This document shows positions 13,243 to 25,725 of a stretch of 64,000 nt of DNA, piece after piece. The DNA comes from Misgurnus anguillicaudatus (lineage: Eukaryota; Chordata; Actinopteri; Cypriniformes; Cobitidae). Position numbers and translations under genes: made by a program. Under the pieces are notes generated by a model. The model saw only the letters and a program-made list of their open reading frames with translations. It was not told where the DNA came from and searched no databases. Where the stretch lies: positions 16,423,501 through 16,487,500 of the forward strand of contig NC_073355.2 of assembly GCF_027580225.2 (NCBI RefSeq), written 5' to 3'. Within the stretch, counting starts at the first letter, position 1; each line of letters opens with the position of its first letter.

Positions 13243-13556
13243 TTACCCGTACCTTTCGAAACGCATAGAGAAGCTAGCCTCCACAGGACAAATATGTCTA
13301 TGTCTGAGACAACGTAGTGACCCAACACACTCCGTAGAGCAGTTTGTCCATTTAGGGCTACTGTAGAAATATGGCGCACAAAATAGTGACTTTGATGTAA
13401 GGGGACCCATAGTTTATGTCCAGTAGATAAAATGGCTCATTCTAACATAACGGTTTATTTTGTAAGGTCTTTATACGCCACTGAAAACATAGTTATGTAT
13501 ATTATATTGCAGTTCTATAAATAGATCCCACTAAAATGTACACACTGCACCTTTAA

Positions 13557-15028
13557 GTACACCCGGCACATCATTCCATGCAAAATAACACACCAACTAC
13601 CACCAAAGAGCAGAAGATGCCGAATGTGACAGAATATTTGATATTATTCCATTAATGACTGCATCAGTGAATTCTGAATCGCCCACCCATGCTGAATATT
13701 TGATTCCACTGAGCCTAAAATCTCTCAAGGCAAGTAATATAGCGAGTCCAAAGCTAGAAAATTGAGGAAATACATCACATTTGACTATCTGAGAGAGAAA
13801 TGTTCTGTAGCATGTGATGTTAGACCAGTAAGCCGTCATTCACAACATGAGTAGAGCCATTGCTGGTCCCAAATGCTGGTTTGCACAAAGCTATTATAAG
13901 TGCGCGCCGTGGACAAATGGGGTCCTGGGCTGCTGACTGAAGCAAATATGAGACTCAGTGGAGTGGCTGCCGACTAACAGCACTTTAAAAGTACTGCTTC
14001 AGTGTACTTTTGGACTTCAGTGAACCAGATAAACAAAAGCATAAGACAGGGTACTTAGGTCTTATTTTGTTAGTTGAGGCAGAATACTTTCCTTTTATTT
14101 ATAGGCTTCTTGTCTTACATAGGCAATGATTCAGTAGCAAGACATGACGCAAGCTGGACTTGAACCTGTGACTTGGTCAGACATCGCCAACAGGGTTTAA
14201 TGGTGCACCATATTTTAATTTTACCACTGCTACTGAATACATGACAAGAAACAATAGAAAAAAGGGAAATTATGTTAAACAGATTCAAATATACAGTACT
14301 TCACCAACACAATTGCAACTGCAAGTTTGTGCAAAGCCTAATAATGCATTTCTTGTTCCACAAAAGCTTCTTGTATGCTTCAATAGAAGCAAACATATCT
14401 GACTTTTACAGTACAAAGGAGACATCATTATATTTTTATAAAATCCTAAAACTTACTTTATTTCTAGGGTGAAATTACATCTTGAAGCCCTCATTATCAG
14501 ACTTACAAACCCCATGGCGTATCTCATACATCATTACGTATTATTGTGGATGAACATGTGGATGAAACTACATGGCGGATTCATGGTACATTTCATCTCT
14601 GATGTCAGTCTGTTACCGTGGATGTGAGCCATATGGCCAGCTCTGGTTTTAATGTCTAGGTCTATGCGGTTATCTTAGCACTAATGGATGTCTGTAACTC
14701 CTGTCAGTCATCGAGTGGGAAAGCTGCGCTTTTATCATTCATGGGCAGCAGTGCAATTTCACCTCGTACCTGGATGAGTGCTCATCGCTGTTTCTCTTCG
14801 GCAATAAAATCTATCACATCCAATCTGTCATATTAATCAGTTCTGCTTAACTGAACCATATCAGCTAGATTTTCTGAATAGAAATTATAGTCTTTGCCTT
14901 CGTTGTACTTGCACCTTGCGTTTGTCGATGGTCACTTGCACCTTGCGTTTGTCGATGACAATGAATTTTAATTGTATCTTGACATTGAAAGGCTAAAGAG
15001 TGACTGATCAGACGCTTGTACTGTATGT
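13557..15028. other. intronic DNA; one short tandem duplication
   Basis: At 14907-14957 a 27-bp unit (core CTTGCACCTTGCGTTTGTCG) is present twice in tandem. No gene is supported in the rest. Confidence 0.45.
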
Positions 15029-15945
15029 GGGTGATTCTCACGAAACCATTGAAACACCACGGCACTAATGATTTTAGCTTTAAAATGTGTAATATAGTAT
15101 CATTAAAAAGCATCAGAATTAACACAATACTGTGTTCTATCTTGCACAATGTGTGATTTCAACATAAGAATTTATAATTGGAAATTTTATCTCATTTTCT
15201 GCTGAAATTCTCATTACCGCAATGTGTCCGGCTGTGTTTGAACATGCGTTATGTTGTAATTTAATCAAATTAACACAAAAATATTAAGAAAAAAAAATAA
15301 ATGGATGTTTTGCTAGACTACTTTAGATGACAGAAAAAATATTTACTGAATATTCATGTATAATAATAATGAAGAAAAATTAGGAAAATGATGTGTCCAT
15401 GCCTGATGTTCTCATCCTCCGCAACACTTTTTGAAAAACAGTTTAGGCACACATACAGAATTTTAATAAAGTTTGATTTTGAGTGACCAAGCACATGGAC
15501 CAGTTACTTCAAGATGGCTACCAGGCAAGATCATTTTTTTACAGTTAATTTGAAATATTGTCTTGTCAGAATGCTTACACGACATTTTGATTATCATTAC
15601 CGCAACAGATGCTTATTACATGTTAATTTAATTAATAGAAGCATAATACTGTGCTTTTAAATGCATGTGCAGAATCTCCAAATTATGTTCTTTCAGGTTT
15701 GTCATGTCATTTTGAAAATATGTCAGTGTTGATGTTTTCTGACTGTTGCGGTAATGAGATTTTTTAGGACTTATTTTTTAAATTATGTTACAAAATGTTA
15801 AATGATAAGTAAAAGTTTTTAAATTAATGTTCCCATTTACTCCAGACTTTGTTTTTCAATGTCTGGTGGGAAAAAAGTAAATTTAAGCAATTTTTACATT
15901 TTCATGCTTGACATTTTTAAAACCAAGTTTTCGTGAGAATCACCC
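15029..15945. mobile_element. TIR element of about 0.9 kb
   Basis: The ends GGGTGATTCTCACGAAA and TTTCGTGAGAATCACCC are exact inverted repeats. The word ATTACCGCAA recurs near 15216 and 15599, and inverted near 15750, so the subterminal regions carry a repeated motif. No transposase is visible. The class is unassigned. Confidence 0.8.
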
Positions 15946-15960
15946 TGGTACATGTTTTAA

Positions 15961-16097
15961 GGCTATTCGTATAAATTAGTACAACAACATTCATAAATTT
16001 ATTTGCCTTGACCCTTGTGACGTTGGGGTTATGGGTGGGGTTTCGTTACTGTTTTTGCACGATTAACTTCGTACGAATTCATATGAATTAGCCAACC
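15961..16097. mobile_element. short MITE ('GAATTCATATGAATTAGCC' family)
   Basis: The right end GAATTCATATGAATTAGCC matches, inverted, the left end of the copy at 20710-20883 (TTGGCTAATTCATATGAATT). Both copies hold a stretch reading GACCCTTGTGACGTTGGGG or a variant of its complement. Confidence 0.65.
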
Positions 16098-17621
16098 ATA
16101 AAATATGTATGAAGTCTCATAAGATCAGGCTGGAATATATGACGTCATCAACATTTTTGTAATTGCCACACCAGTCACGGCACACCAAGAGCCACTGTGG
16201 AGAAACTGCTTGATTGTAGCATGAAGCGCTCTGGTCGCTCCGCTGAAAAGAATGTAAACCAGTTCGTAAAAGTACCCGCATATGTGTTTGCAGGTTTCTA
16301 GAGCCATCCAGTTCGTGTGAATGATAAAACGGCAAGGCGAAATTCTCTTCTCCCCCTCTCCCCTCCGGAATGAATTCATAAATAGAGGCTGACGCTCGGA
16401 GGTGTGGTGCCTTCCCCTGCAATTTCTCGTTAAAATGATGTTGTGATAGAAAACAAGCTAATTTACAAGGTGATATACGGGTGGTTTCACAGAGCAATTA
16501 TCAGCTTTATGGTGATATTCCAAGGATCCATAAAGCCTCTCCTTTGCTTCAGTTCATCATGCTCAGCATGTCCAAGAGGCTCATAAACATTGCTTCAGAT
16601 CTAAGTGCAGCAGTCTGGCAGGGCGGATGGTGACGCGCTGTGCTGTTTCTCAGTTGGACGTAGAACGGCCTTCTGGGGATAGCGGGAGGAGAGAAGAGAA
16701 AAGGTTTTTTGATCAAGACCAGCTGTCAGTTCTCTCCTAAGCGGTTTTACCGAGGCAAACATTTCTGCTGGAAAATTTGTTGTTGTTTAATTACTCTTCA
16801 CCTTTCTTCATACTGCCTATAAACTCGACAGCTCTCTTAGCGCAACATCAGTCAGGCAGGTGAAAGCCAAGCCGAAACAGAGGAAAAACTGTTTTGGGAA
16901 CTGTTGTAGGTGTTTCATCCTGTCAAGACTCTTGGTGTTGTTTTCAGAAAATCATATTCTATTCAGCCCAGAAGAGAAAAAAATAAACATTTAGCGAAAG
17001 ATTACAATGCATCGCTGTTTTGCTAGATACACTAAACGTAACTAATCGCAATATTACTGTAGTGTGACCCAGATATCAATATAATGCAGTATCGCCAGGT
17101 CCCTGCTGATTTTCACCTCTAGATTACAATGCTTCATCATTTAGTTTATTGGCTTGTTTTTTGGGAGAGATCTGATTTTATTATTGACTGCTGCTTGACT
17201 CTTTGCCCTTTTTCACAACCGGTTTTTAAAGGAAGAAATACGTTAACTGCCTTATACTTCCTTTGATATGCATTCACACTTACATTTAGGTGTTTAGACA
17301 CTTTTATCAAATGTGACTTACATATATGAGAAATTATATGCAACTGATGCATTGTATGGGAAATGTCATGTTTAGTTACGATCATAGATTTAAGTGAAGA
17401 TATCAAAATGACTGAAAAACCTTAACAATATTTCTAACCATCAAAAATTTATATTGAAGTAAAATAGTAGCATTGTGTGTTTCTGTGTAATGTTTTAGGT
17501 TTTGACATGCTCTTACATTTGGTCTCTTTTAAGTTGCTTTAAACATATTAGTGGCTATTATCAAATAACACTATATTCAGCACAAATTGTGCTAAAATAA
17601 TATGTGTGTAACATGTGTGCA
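16098..17621. other. no gene recognised
   Basis: The 126-codon minus-strand frame at 16117-16497 has no recognised domain. A trace near 17281-17325 (TTACATTTAGGTGTTTAGAC) resembles an inverted, decayed SINE/L2 tail. Confidence 0.4.
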
Positions 17622-18098
17622 CCATAGACTGTAAAAAAAGATGGACGACGCCCGTACGCTCTCTTCCATTGGTGAAAAGTGAAGCCGCCAGTGTCCCGAT
17701 ACGGCGCTGACATTTTGTGTCTTGAGACTGCGCAGTAGCGATTTCGGGACCAGTCCTGCGCAGTACTGAGCAGGAAGTAATGCTGTGAAATCAAGACCCC
17801 GCCCTTGCTCTCGCAGAATGCGCATATCACACGATATCACAGCTGTCAATCATGACGTGACACCACCGTTTTTATATATTATTAAATAACTAACTAAAAA
17901 CAAACTTATTTTAAAAATTTACATCAGCATGATAAAAACTACAGTAAATGACAGAAACCAGCTTCGGAAAAAAGTGTAATTAAAATTTTTAATTGGTATC
18001 AAGTCCCATTGAATAACATGGTGAAGCGGGGTTTATGACCTATACTGGGACCAGTCACTGGGGGATGATCGAGACGTTTTGGCTTCACTTTCAGGGCT
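17622..18098. repeat. interspersed repeat, copy 2, inverted relative to copy 1
   Basis: It begins CCATAGACTGTAAAAAAAG and ends with GGCTTCACTTTCAGGGCTT, the reverse complement of the repeat at 5063-5522. The middle parts of the two copies differ. Frames at 17561-17849 on the minus strand are inside it. Confidence 0.75.
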
Positions 18099-19314
18099 TG
18101 TGTGGCACGCTTGGTGTGTACATGTTTGTATCATGGTTAGTATAAAAAATAAGGCCAAGGAACACATACTAAAGATTTGTTCACAAACAAAAAAGTATTG
18201 GATCTTGTCGAGTTGGGAATTTGCTACAAAAGTGTGTTTTAATGTGCAAGGGATGGTCGATAGTCATGAATATTGATGTGATTCACAGCTGAGGAGATAA
18301 AACCCAACCCCTAAATGCCTCCAAGAGGAATGTTGGGCTAGAATGAATGTGAGGAGATTTAAAGAGAAATTGTTTTTCTTGTAGTTTAGTAACAAAGTAG
18401 TGTACAATAAAAAACAAATATAAATAATTAGTATCAAATGTACGTTTTTGTACACAGAAATTTTATCAGACAACTTTGTGTCTGTTTGGAAAACAGTTCC
18501 TGAAGATACAAGTGAACATCACATGCCTGGCATTTCAAAGGTCTTTATCCAAGCAATGCTAAGAAAGTGATACACAACAGAGCTCTGCTGTGTGCTGTTA
18601 CATAAACTTCATGTTGCTCATGTTAACATATAACTTTAATGTCCAAAAAATGTAAATATGTCTTCATGGTTTTGTGCCGTGTGCAGTGTAGTACTGTAAA
18701 AGCTGAGAGGGATGCAGACCTGTAAGAGAGTTATAAAAAGCTGTTAGCATATATTGATGGGTAAATATCATCATCATGTACATAAACTAAATTCAGAACA
18801 CCTGAGATAAACACATGCAGTGATTAGTTATTTAAAAGCTGTTTTCAGATTACTGTATTCAGATGACCATCGACTGACTGTCTAGCTTCTGTTTTAACAA
18901 TGTTTTAATGCGTGTGTTTCTGTAAATGAGAATAAACTGTATAAACATATGGCATTGCATCCATGTGCGCGTGTAAACAATGGCGTCGTGTGTAAACAAT
19001 GGCGTCGCGTGTAAACAATAACGAAATGTATGGAATCATATTACAGCACATACTTAAAATATCCTGCAGTGTGGCCTTACTGAAAGTTGCCACCATGGAT
19101 ACATGATAGCGAATGTAACTGAGAATTACTGTGTCTAAACTGCACGCCATGTCGAGAATTACACGTCATACTTGCGCATAGTGTAAAATGTCAGATTATG
19201 AATACCCAGGGTTATCTTTTAACTATTGGTTAAGTATGAACAGCGTGAAACGTGAAACAGATAACCTAGGATTCCATTAACCCGCGGTTAAGAATAATCC
19301 GGGGTTAACTATTT
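18099..19314. other. no gene; short 19-bp triplicate
   Basis: Three tandem 19-bp units of GTGTAAACAATGGCGTCG start at 18971, 18990 and 19009. Nothing else is supported. Confidence 0.5.
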
Positions 19315-20083
19315 CAGTGTTTCCCACAGAGAGATTTCTCACGGCAGTGATGACAGTCACACGCCGATTAGCATATATGTGAAGTCATCGTGTTTTACTC
19401 TTTGATCTGTCACTTTATATTGCATTTTAACACAATTAAAATGCTATTTTTACATATTATTTGTTCTGTTGTCTATAAAATAGTGACTAAACATGAACCA
19501 ATAACGACCCAGTAACTCCTTGTTTAATCCAACCAGCTGTTTCTTTAACTGCTGCTAAAAACGCAGCATCGGCTGACAAAATCACCATACATTTACGATG
19601 AGGCCTTACTGATGTTGCTCTTCTCATCAGTGTTGTTGTGTTATGAGCTTTTTTATTTTAAATACGAGTGACAGTTTTATTGTATATCGCGTATAGCGCA
19701 GACAATTTGGTGCAAATTCAGAAATATGAGAGAATACGCTGTTGCTGTGTGAGAAACACTAATGCTAACCTTTCCTAAAGTCATGATGAACTCGATCAGC
19801 TGTATTTTTTGTCAGTAACATCCGTGACTGTTGACGTTTACGTGAAAAAGAGAGTACATGGAGGAATGCAGAGTTAAAATACTTTTCACTCTTATGCGAG
19901 AGAGAGAGGCGCTGCACGCAACATGAGAGCGAGAGGGGAGGGAGGCGTGCTGAGCGCTCACAACAATGAATTAAGCCGTTTTAAATAGTAAAATAAAAAT
20001 GTAAACCATGAAAAATCTATTTGTGGTGGCCAGTGTTAAATTTGTGGCTGGCTGCTACAAATAAATCAATGTATGGGAAACCC
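19315..20083. mobile_element. hAT-like element ('CAGTGTTTCCCA' ends)
   Basis: The left end CAGTGTTTCCCACAGAG is partly inverted at the right end CAATGTATGGGAAACCC, a well-known hAT terminus. Flanks AACTATTT (19307-19314) and TTCTATTT (20084-20091) agree at 6 of 8 positions, fitting an old 8-bp duplication. Confidence 0.78.
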
Positions 20084-20097
20084 TTCTATTTCCAATG

Positions 20098-20623
20098 TTA
20101 ACCCTTTCCCCGCCATTGACGAGTTATCTTGTCAATTATGAGTTAATATTTAACTGATAAATATGCCTTTCTGGACGAATTTCAAAGTGAAAGTGTAATA
20201 CTGCTTTTATCCACTAGATGGCGCCAAACCGAATTCATAAAAACGGAAGTTAAAAAGATTTAATGATTTATTTTAACTGCCTTTATGTTTGATAGTCATT
20301 CTGAGTCTGATCTCTAACATTAATTCCTTTACAAAAACGCAATTTTTTAAGCTTTTTGCTCAAAGTGTTGTATTTTTAAAGAGAAATATCCATATTTCAG
20401 TGGTTAAATTAAGTGGAAAAAGTAAATATATAATGAAACGTTTTCCCCCATTTTGTTTGTTGGTTTATTGTTTGTTTGAAAGCAAAGGGTGTGTTCTTTC
20501 ATTTGATATATTTGTATATTTATATATTTATAGAAGGTAATTTTTCCTGCAAGGAATTTTGTGAAACTTTTGTTAAAATCACAAAAATGCGGGTGGGCAA
20601 CTTTTTTCAGGTGAATGAGTTAA
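20098..20623. mobile_element. TTAA-flanked element, copy 1 ('CCGCCATTGACGAG' family)
   Basis: TTAA at 20098-20101 and 20620-20623 flanks the element. The ends CCCTTTCCCCGCC and, inverted, GGGTGGGCAAC to GAATGAG are related. The motif GCCATTGACGAGTTATCTTG recurs in the copy at 24053-24527. An 83-codon frame inside is not a recognised gene. Confidence 0.75.
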
Positions 20624-20709
20624 AAGCCCTATAGTGTTTGATTTTTAAAATACTGTTTTAGTAAAATTAAACAGCTGAATAACACAGCAATTTGTATGTA
20701 TTTTACAGG

Positions 20710-20883
20710 TTGGCTAATTCATATGAATTTGTACAAAGGGAATCATACAAAAGTGTACGGTTAATAGAAAAGAACAATATTGAAACCCCACATCTAACCA
20801 CAATGTCACAGGGGTGACAGCATTTTGTACAAAAATGTATGAATGTGGTCGTACAAATTAGCCAAATGAATACAAATTAGCCA
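20710..20883. mobile_element. short MITE, second copy of the 15961-16097 family
   Basis: The left end TTGGCTAATTCATATGAATT and right-side ACAAATTAGCCA repeats are inverted. The interior has AACCCCACATCTAACCACAA, the complement of the other copy's interior. Confidence 0.65.
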
Positions 20884-22665
20884 CCTCGTAAAGTATGAAA
20901 AATATGATTTTTAAATATAAAATGCATAAATTCCACACAAAGAAGTCAAATTTTCTGTGATCACTTTAAGACTGCAAGAGTACAATCATCATCAAATTTA
21001 TAAGAGTTTATTAAGTGTATAGAGGATTTTTCATGTGTGCCTTGCAACCAGAGAGTGGCTTAGAAGATGCATTTAGAGATAAATATACGTAATACTTCTG
21101 TCAAATAATACCTCTGCATCATACATTATCTGTCTCCCATCTCTTATTTCACAGCAAGTGGCAATTAGAATGCTTTTAACTTTAAACTACAAAGAGACAA
21201 TATATTTTTGCCCTCGGAGAGTGGCGTTCATCCAAAAATGATATATATTAGACTGCTATTTGCTTTACTTAACTGTGCCCACCTGCCATTTCGCAGCATG
21301 TCAGTTGAATGTAAAAAGCTGCTCAACGTAACCTTCAGCTTCCTTTTAGTTTATTAATCTGAAAATAAAACGAAATAAAAAACCACATTGCATAAAACGG
21401 CCCACGGAGCTGCGCTGGAATTTATCTTGTTTAAGTCGAGCTGTCCTAACCATGTTTATCCAAGCGTTATGCAAGCATGACAAGGTCTGTAGACAAATAG
21501 CTCTGGTATATTATGCGATTTGTTCACTAAGGTAAACAGCAGATGGTGAGGGATGCCTTTTTAGCCCCGCACGCTGTATTTACCTGCCTACCTGAATGAC
21601 CCGTGTCATGATGCACTGCTCACGCAGGCTTAAGCAATTGTTAACCATTTGTTTCTGTGTATCACCGTTCCAGCCGAGCGCGAGGCCAGGCGAGTCATCC
21701 GTGGCGCGTAGGAAAATTAGCTTGTTTATCTGCATTCTGCCTTTCTTTCCACCTCTTTCTCCCTTTGACATTTTAAATGTACACCATCCATGACTGATCC
21801 GCTCACAATCGAAATGAGTTCGACCTCAATCACAAATGAAGGTATCGCGCCTCCGTAATCTCCATATTTTCGCAATTACACATATAATGAGTTGCGCCAG
21901 GCTTGATGAGGACAATGGCCGGTTATGTGCTCGTCTTAAATGAAGAAGGTTACCTTGAGCATCAGTCATCTGTCGTGTTGACTGAACGTTTCGTCCGGAC
22001 AAGCATGACATGTTATTATTAAACATCTAGGCCTCCTGCACGCACCTCGGATGTGATTTACATACTGTAGGTGAATCCAAGGTGATTCATTATGGGATGT
22101 TTCAAGTTACGTTTTATTTAATTCGACTCGTGAGCAAACAAAGCAGCTCTGAAAGTTTTGCGTGCTTTATGGTGGACTTTAAATAGCCAGCTCCTGAAGA
22201 CCTTGAGAGGGGAAATCTTTAGCTGTTCATTACCACACTGAGGAAGTGGAGAACATTGATGGAATGTAATGAAAACTAATACTCTTTCTAGTCACTGTGC
22301 TATCTACAGATGTGTTTTATATCCCATTACTGCTCTAGAAGAGGCCACGGCTCTATAGCATGTTGAGCAAAGCATAATCCATTGGGAAATTACCCATCAG
22401 AAGTGCAATGCTGTTACCGAAATGAAATTACAGAGGCACTTGTGAGCGAGCGCGTGCATGCGTGTGCTGAGGGGCATGGAGGATATATGTACTCCATTTG
22501 ATGTGTTGCACAAGGAGAATTGAAATCGGGCTTGGAGAAGTGCTCATTTACAATGTGTCCAACATGCGTGATTGATTAGCTCGGGCATCGCCATTTTTGT
22601 TTGACAGTGATAGCTGTCATGTCTGATGAAATTTGGTATATTGAAAGACATAACATTGCAGTCAG
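20884..22665. other. repeat-poor intronic stretch
   Basis: No inverted ends, tandem units or dispersed families were recognised. Composition is more balanced than in neighbouring DNA. No coding potential is evident. It is a reasonable place to look for conserved non-coding elements of hs3st4. Confidence 0.45.
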
Positions 22666-23373
22666 CAGTTATGTAACTTCTATTATAAAGTTGTTAGTTC
22701 CAGTCCTTGATTCTTGATTATTTACAATGAAACACAGCTAATGTATGACCCCGGCACCCAAAATCACTGCACTTGCTTTGTAAACATATGTGAAACAATT
22801 CTGTTACTGGTAACTGTGGTAACCATTTTATAACGCAATAAGGTACTTGAGGCTGTTGTTGGGTTGTTCAACGCATGGTTGAGTAAAATATGGACAATGT
22901 TTGTTTAAATGACTGTAGAAAATTAAAGAACTCAGCATTTCTAGAGTGTTCCTCAATATTTTTAGACAAATGGTATGTCTGTTCCACTACTTGACATAAA
23001 GTTGAAAGAGTGAAATTGCTTTTCAAACAGTGTTCCAGTTGCTTCCCTGGTTTGCTGTTGGTTGAAGAAAAAAGCAGAAACATAATTTTAAATATCAAGG
23101 TTTGCAATGCCTTAACAATTTGTTTACAATGCCTTACTAAAACACAGTAGTTTACCCATTGTGGCTGGTCATCCAGCTTTGGGCTGCATGATTCTTGCTA
23201 AAAAATGAATCAAGATTTTTGTCAATCGGAAATGAGATCATGATTATAATTTTTTTCAACAAAAACATTTACTCAAATAAAACAATGTGCTACATGGGAC
23301 TTTTAGAGCCCTTAAGATGAGTAACTTAAAATGTGTTAGCTATTAAACATCAACAATAGAAAGTTGACATATA

Positions 23374-24052
23374 GGGCCCTATTTTAACGATCTAAACACA
23401 TTGTCTAAAGCGCACAGCGCAACGTCTAAATGGGCGTGTCCGGATCCACTTTTGCTAATTTAACAACGAGAAAAATGGTTTGTGCGTAGCATTTAAAAAA
23501 ACATTTAAACACAGATGCATTTGTTTAAAGCAAAGCATTTATTTAATTACCAGGCTACAGGTGAAGCAGCTCTTTGCGCCTTTTAACGTCTCATAATGAG
23601 TACTCATTTATGTCCAAGAGACTCAATAATAATCTTTTACATTCAATCCTTTAATCTTTCATATTTAAAAGCGTTTTTGTGCTGCTGCGCATTCATGTAT
23701 GTGATAAGCAAACCCGTGTTGTCCTCCCGTTTATAGGCGCATATTACTAATGCGCTCTTTAAATAACAAAAAACATATTGCGCCATTGACTTAAGACTTT
23801 AGATCAGGTTTTTGTTGGTCAATGACGTAGTCTATTTTAGTTGTCTCAAAATAGCAACGCGCCAACAATGCGCCTGAACACAACTCGTTTTCAGACCAGA
23901 ACACCCATGGGCGCAAAAGCGGGCGCAAATGCATTTGCTATTTAAACAACGTGGCACTAAACGTGAAAATTATAATTGCGCAGTGTGAAAACTAGCGAAA
24001 GACACTGGCGTCGCGCATTGCGCTGCATTGCGCCAGGTGTAAGATAGAGCCC
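23374..24052. mobile_element. TIR element ('GGGCCCTATTTTAACG' family)
   Basis: The left end GGGCCCTATTTTAACGATCT faces the right end GTGTAAGATAGAGCCC. The interior is rich in GCGC and TGCGCC, as in zebrafish MITEs of this type. The flanks are ATA and TTA, near the 3-bp TWA target of PIF/Harbinger elements. The right end abuts the first bases of the next repeat, so this insertion is probably the younger. Confidence 0.72.
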
Positions 24053-24527
24053 TTACTCTTTCCACGCCATTGACGAGTTATCTTGTCAATTAAGAGAAAA
24101 CATTTGCATATAAAATGTGTTTCTGAAGAATTGCAATAACGCGATTATCCACAATTTATAAAAAACTGAAGCCAAAACAATATTTACTAATTTTAAACTC
24201 GATTTGATAATTGTTCTGAATCTGATCTCTAACAAAATTCCTTGCAAAATGCAATTATTTAGGCTTTTTGCTATAAACATTAATTAAAAAATACCCATAT
24301 TTAAAAGTTACAAGCAGAGAAAACATATAGGATTAAATGTTTTTCCCCGTTTTGTTTGTTTGTTTTTGTTTGTTTGAGAGCAGAAGGTCTGTTAATATAT
24401 TTGCATTTTTTGGTATATATTTTTAGAAACAAATTTTTCTGAAAGACATTTTGTTAAACTTTTGTGAAAATCACAAAAAATGCTGGCGGGCAACTTTTCA
24501 AAAAATGACTGGTGGGGAATGAGTTAA
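24053..24527. mobile_element. TTAA-flanked element, copy 2 ('CCGCCATTGACGAG' family)
   Basis: It shares CGCCATTGACGAGTTATCTT and GGCGGGCAACTTTT with copy 1. The right TTAA is intact (24524-24527), while the left site reads TTAC. Its left edge touches the element at 23374-24052. Confidence 0.7.
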
Positions 24528-25725
24528 TAAATAAAAATAATAAAAATAAATAGCAAATGCGCTTTTTGTACACTTAAACTGGCCAACCTTAAAACTTTAA
24601 TAACCCAAAACTTTTATAGTTGCCATGGAAGTAGCGATTCTTTTAATTGATTCAGTCTGATTTGCTGTACTGATTCAACTCGTGCACTGAAAAGAAGAGG
24701 ACATTACCTACAGAATTGTGCAGCGGTCATAGCTGTGTTTATTGTAAATAAAACACAGCTATTGACCAATCAGAATCAAGGACTGGAAGTGTTTTAAGTG
24801 AAATAAAGTGTACATTTATGTGTAAATGTTTAGAACCATACAAATTTTGTAAATGCATTAAAATAGTAGCAGGATTAGATGATTTATGACACAGATTTAC
24901 AGTATGTCATTCCGGTGATGATAAAAGACAAAATTAGTGAACAACCAGTAAAAGTGTAGTTGATTTTCTGTGAAATCTTTTTCACTTTTACAAGTCCTCA
25001 TCAAACATTACTGCTATTCATCATCAGTAACAAAAATCCTCAGGGTCCCACTTGTGAATATGTTAGAGATAGCTTGGAGAACCTGAGCTCTTGCATCATG
25101 CCTGTTGTCGGTGATAATAATAAAGAACAGCAGGTGGTTAGTAAAGAGTAACAGACATTATTAATGATCTTAGTGTTAGATAGAATTTGAGGCTTTTTAA
25201 AACAAATGCAAGTACTTCACAAACTCATTATTTAATGTGTCTGGTGTGCTCTTTTGTGTTTCAGCCAGTTCAAAAAGGATTTCTTTCTTTAGTGTACATG
25301 TATGCGACTGATCTGGAAAAGGTCAAACACAAAGCAAAAGCAGGAAAAAATGTATATATTAAACAAGTGCGGGACAATTTGACTGACAGGTTTGTGTTAT
25401 AGTTGAAAACATGCTCTTTAACCATAGAGCAAGACTTTAGCCTTTAAATATTTAATTAAGGTTAAATCGCTAAACAAAATTGTATTTGGGTGGTTGTAGC
25501 GAGGCTGCAAAGAAAAAGATTCCAGCAGAGACATTACGTTTTTTGTTTCTAGTTACCAAAGTCACTTTAGGGAAGTCACACCATTGGGTGGCCATGTTTG
25601 CAACGCTTTCAAGGGAGTTCAAATTGTGCTAAAAACTGTTTTTCAAGGTTGCTACTGTGCATGTGCACAGGTTGAAAAGCTCCTCACACGACTCTGTACA
25701 GAGCCCTGTGATGAATACAACATAT
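24528..25725. other. no feature recognised
   Basis: AT-rich intronic DNA with no supported gene. Confidence 0.4.

Larger units (their letters stand above)
12202..13556. mobile_element. TTAA-flanked DNA element (outer layer of a nest)
   Basis: TTAA at 12202-12205 and 13553-13556 brackets inverted ends AGGTGCAGTTTGTAG and CACACTGCACCT. TTAA targets are typical of piggyBac and Kolobok elements. No transposase is visible. Two further elements sit inside, at 12281-13242 and 12538-13015. Confidence 0.85.
22690..24793. repeat. inverted pair of a dispersed repeat around later insertions
   Basis: TTCCAGTCCTTGATTCTTG at about 22694 and the inverted AATCAAGGACTGGAAG at about 24774, with nearby AAACACAGCTA words in both, form opposed arms. 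Between them lie the elements at 23374-24052 and 24053-24527. They may be the two ends of one old element or two separate copies. Confidence 0.45.

Noticed and set aside
16117..16497. 126-codon minus-strand frame
   Set aside because: No recognisable domain. Length is within chance for a 64-kb window.
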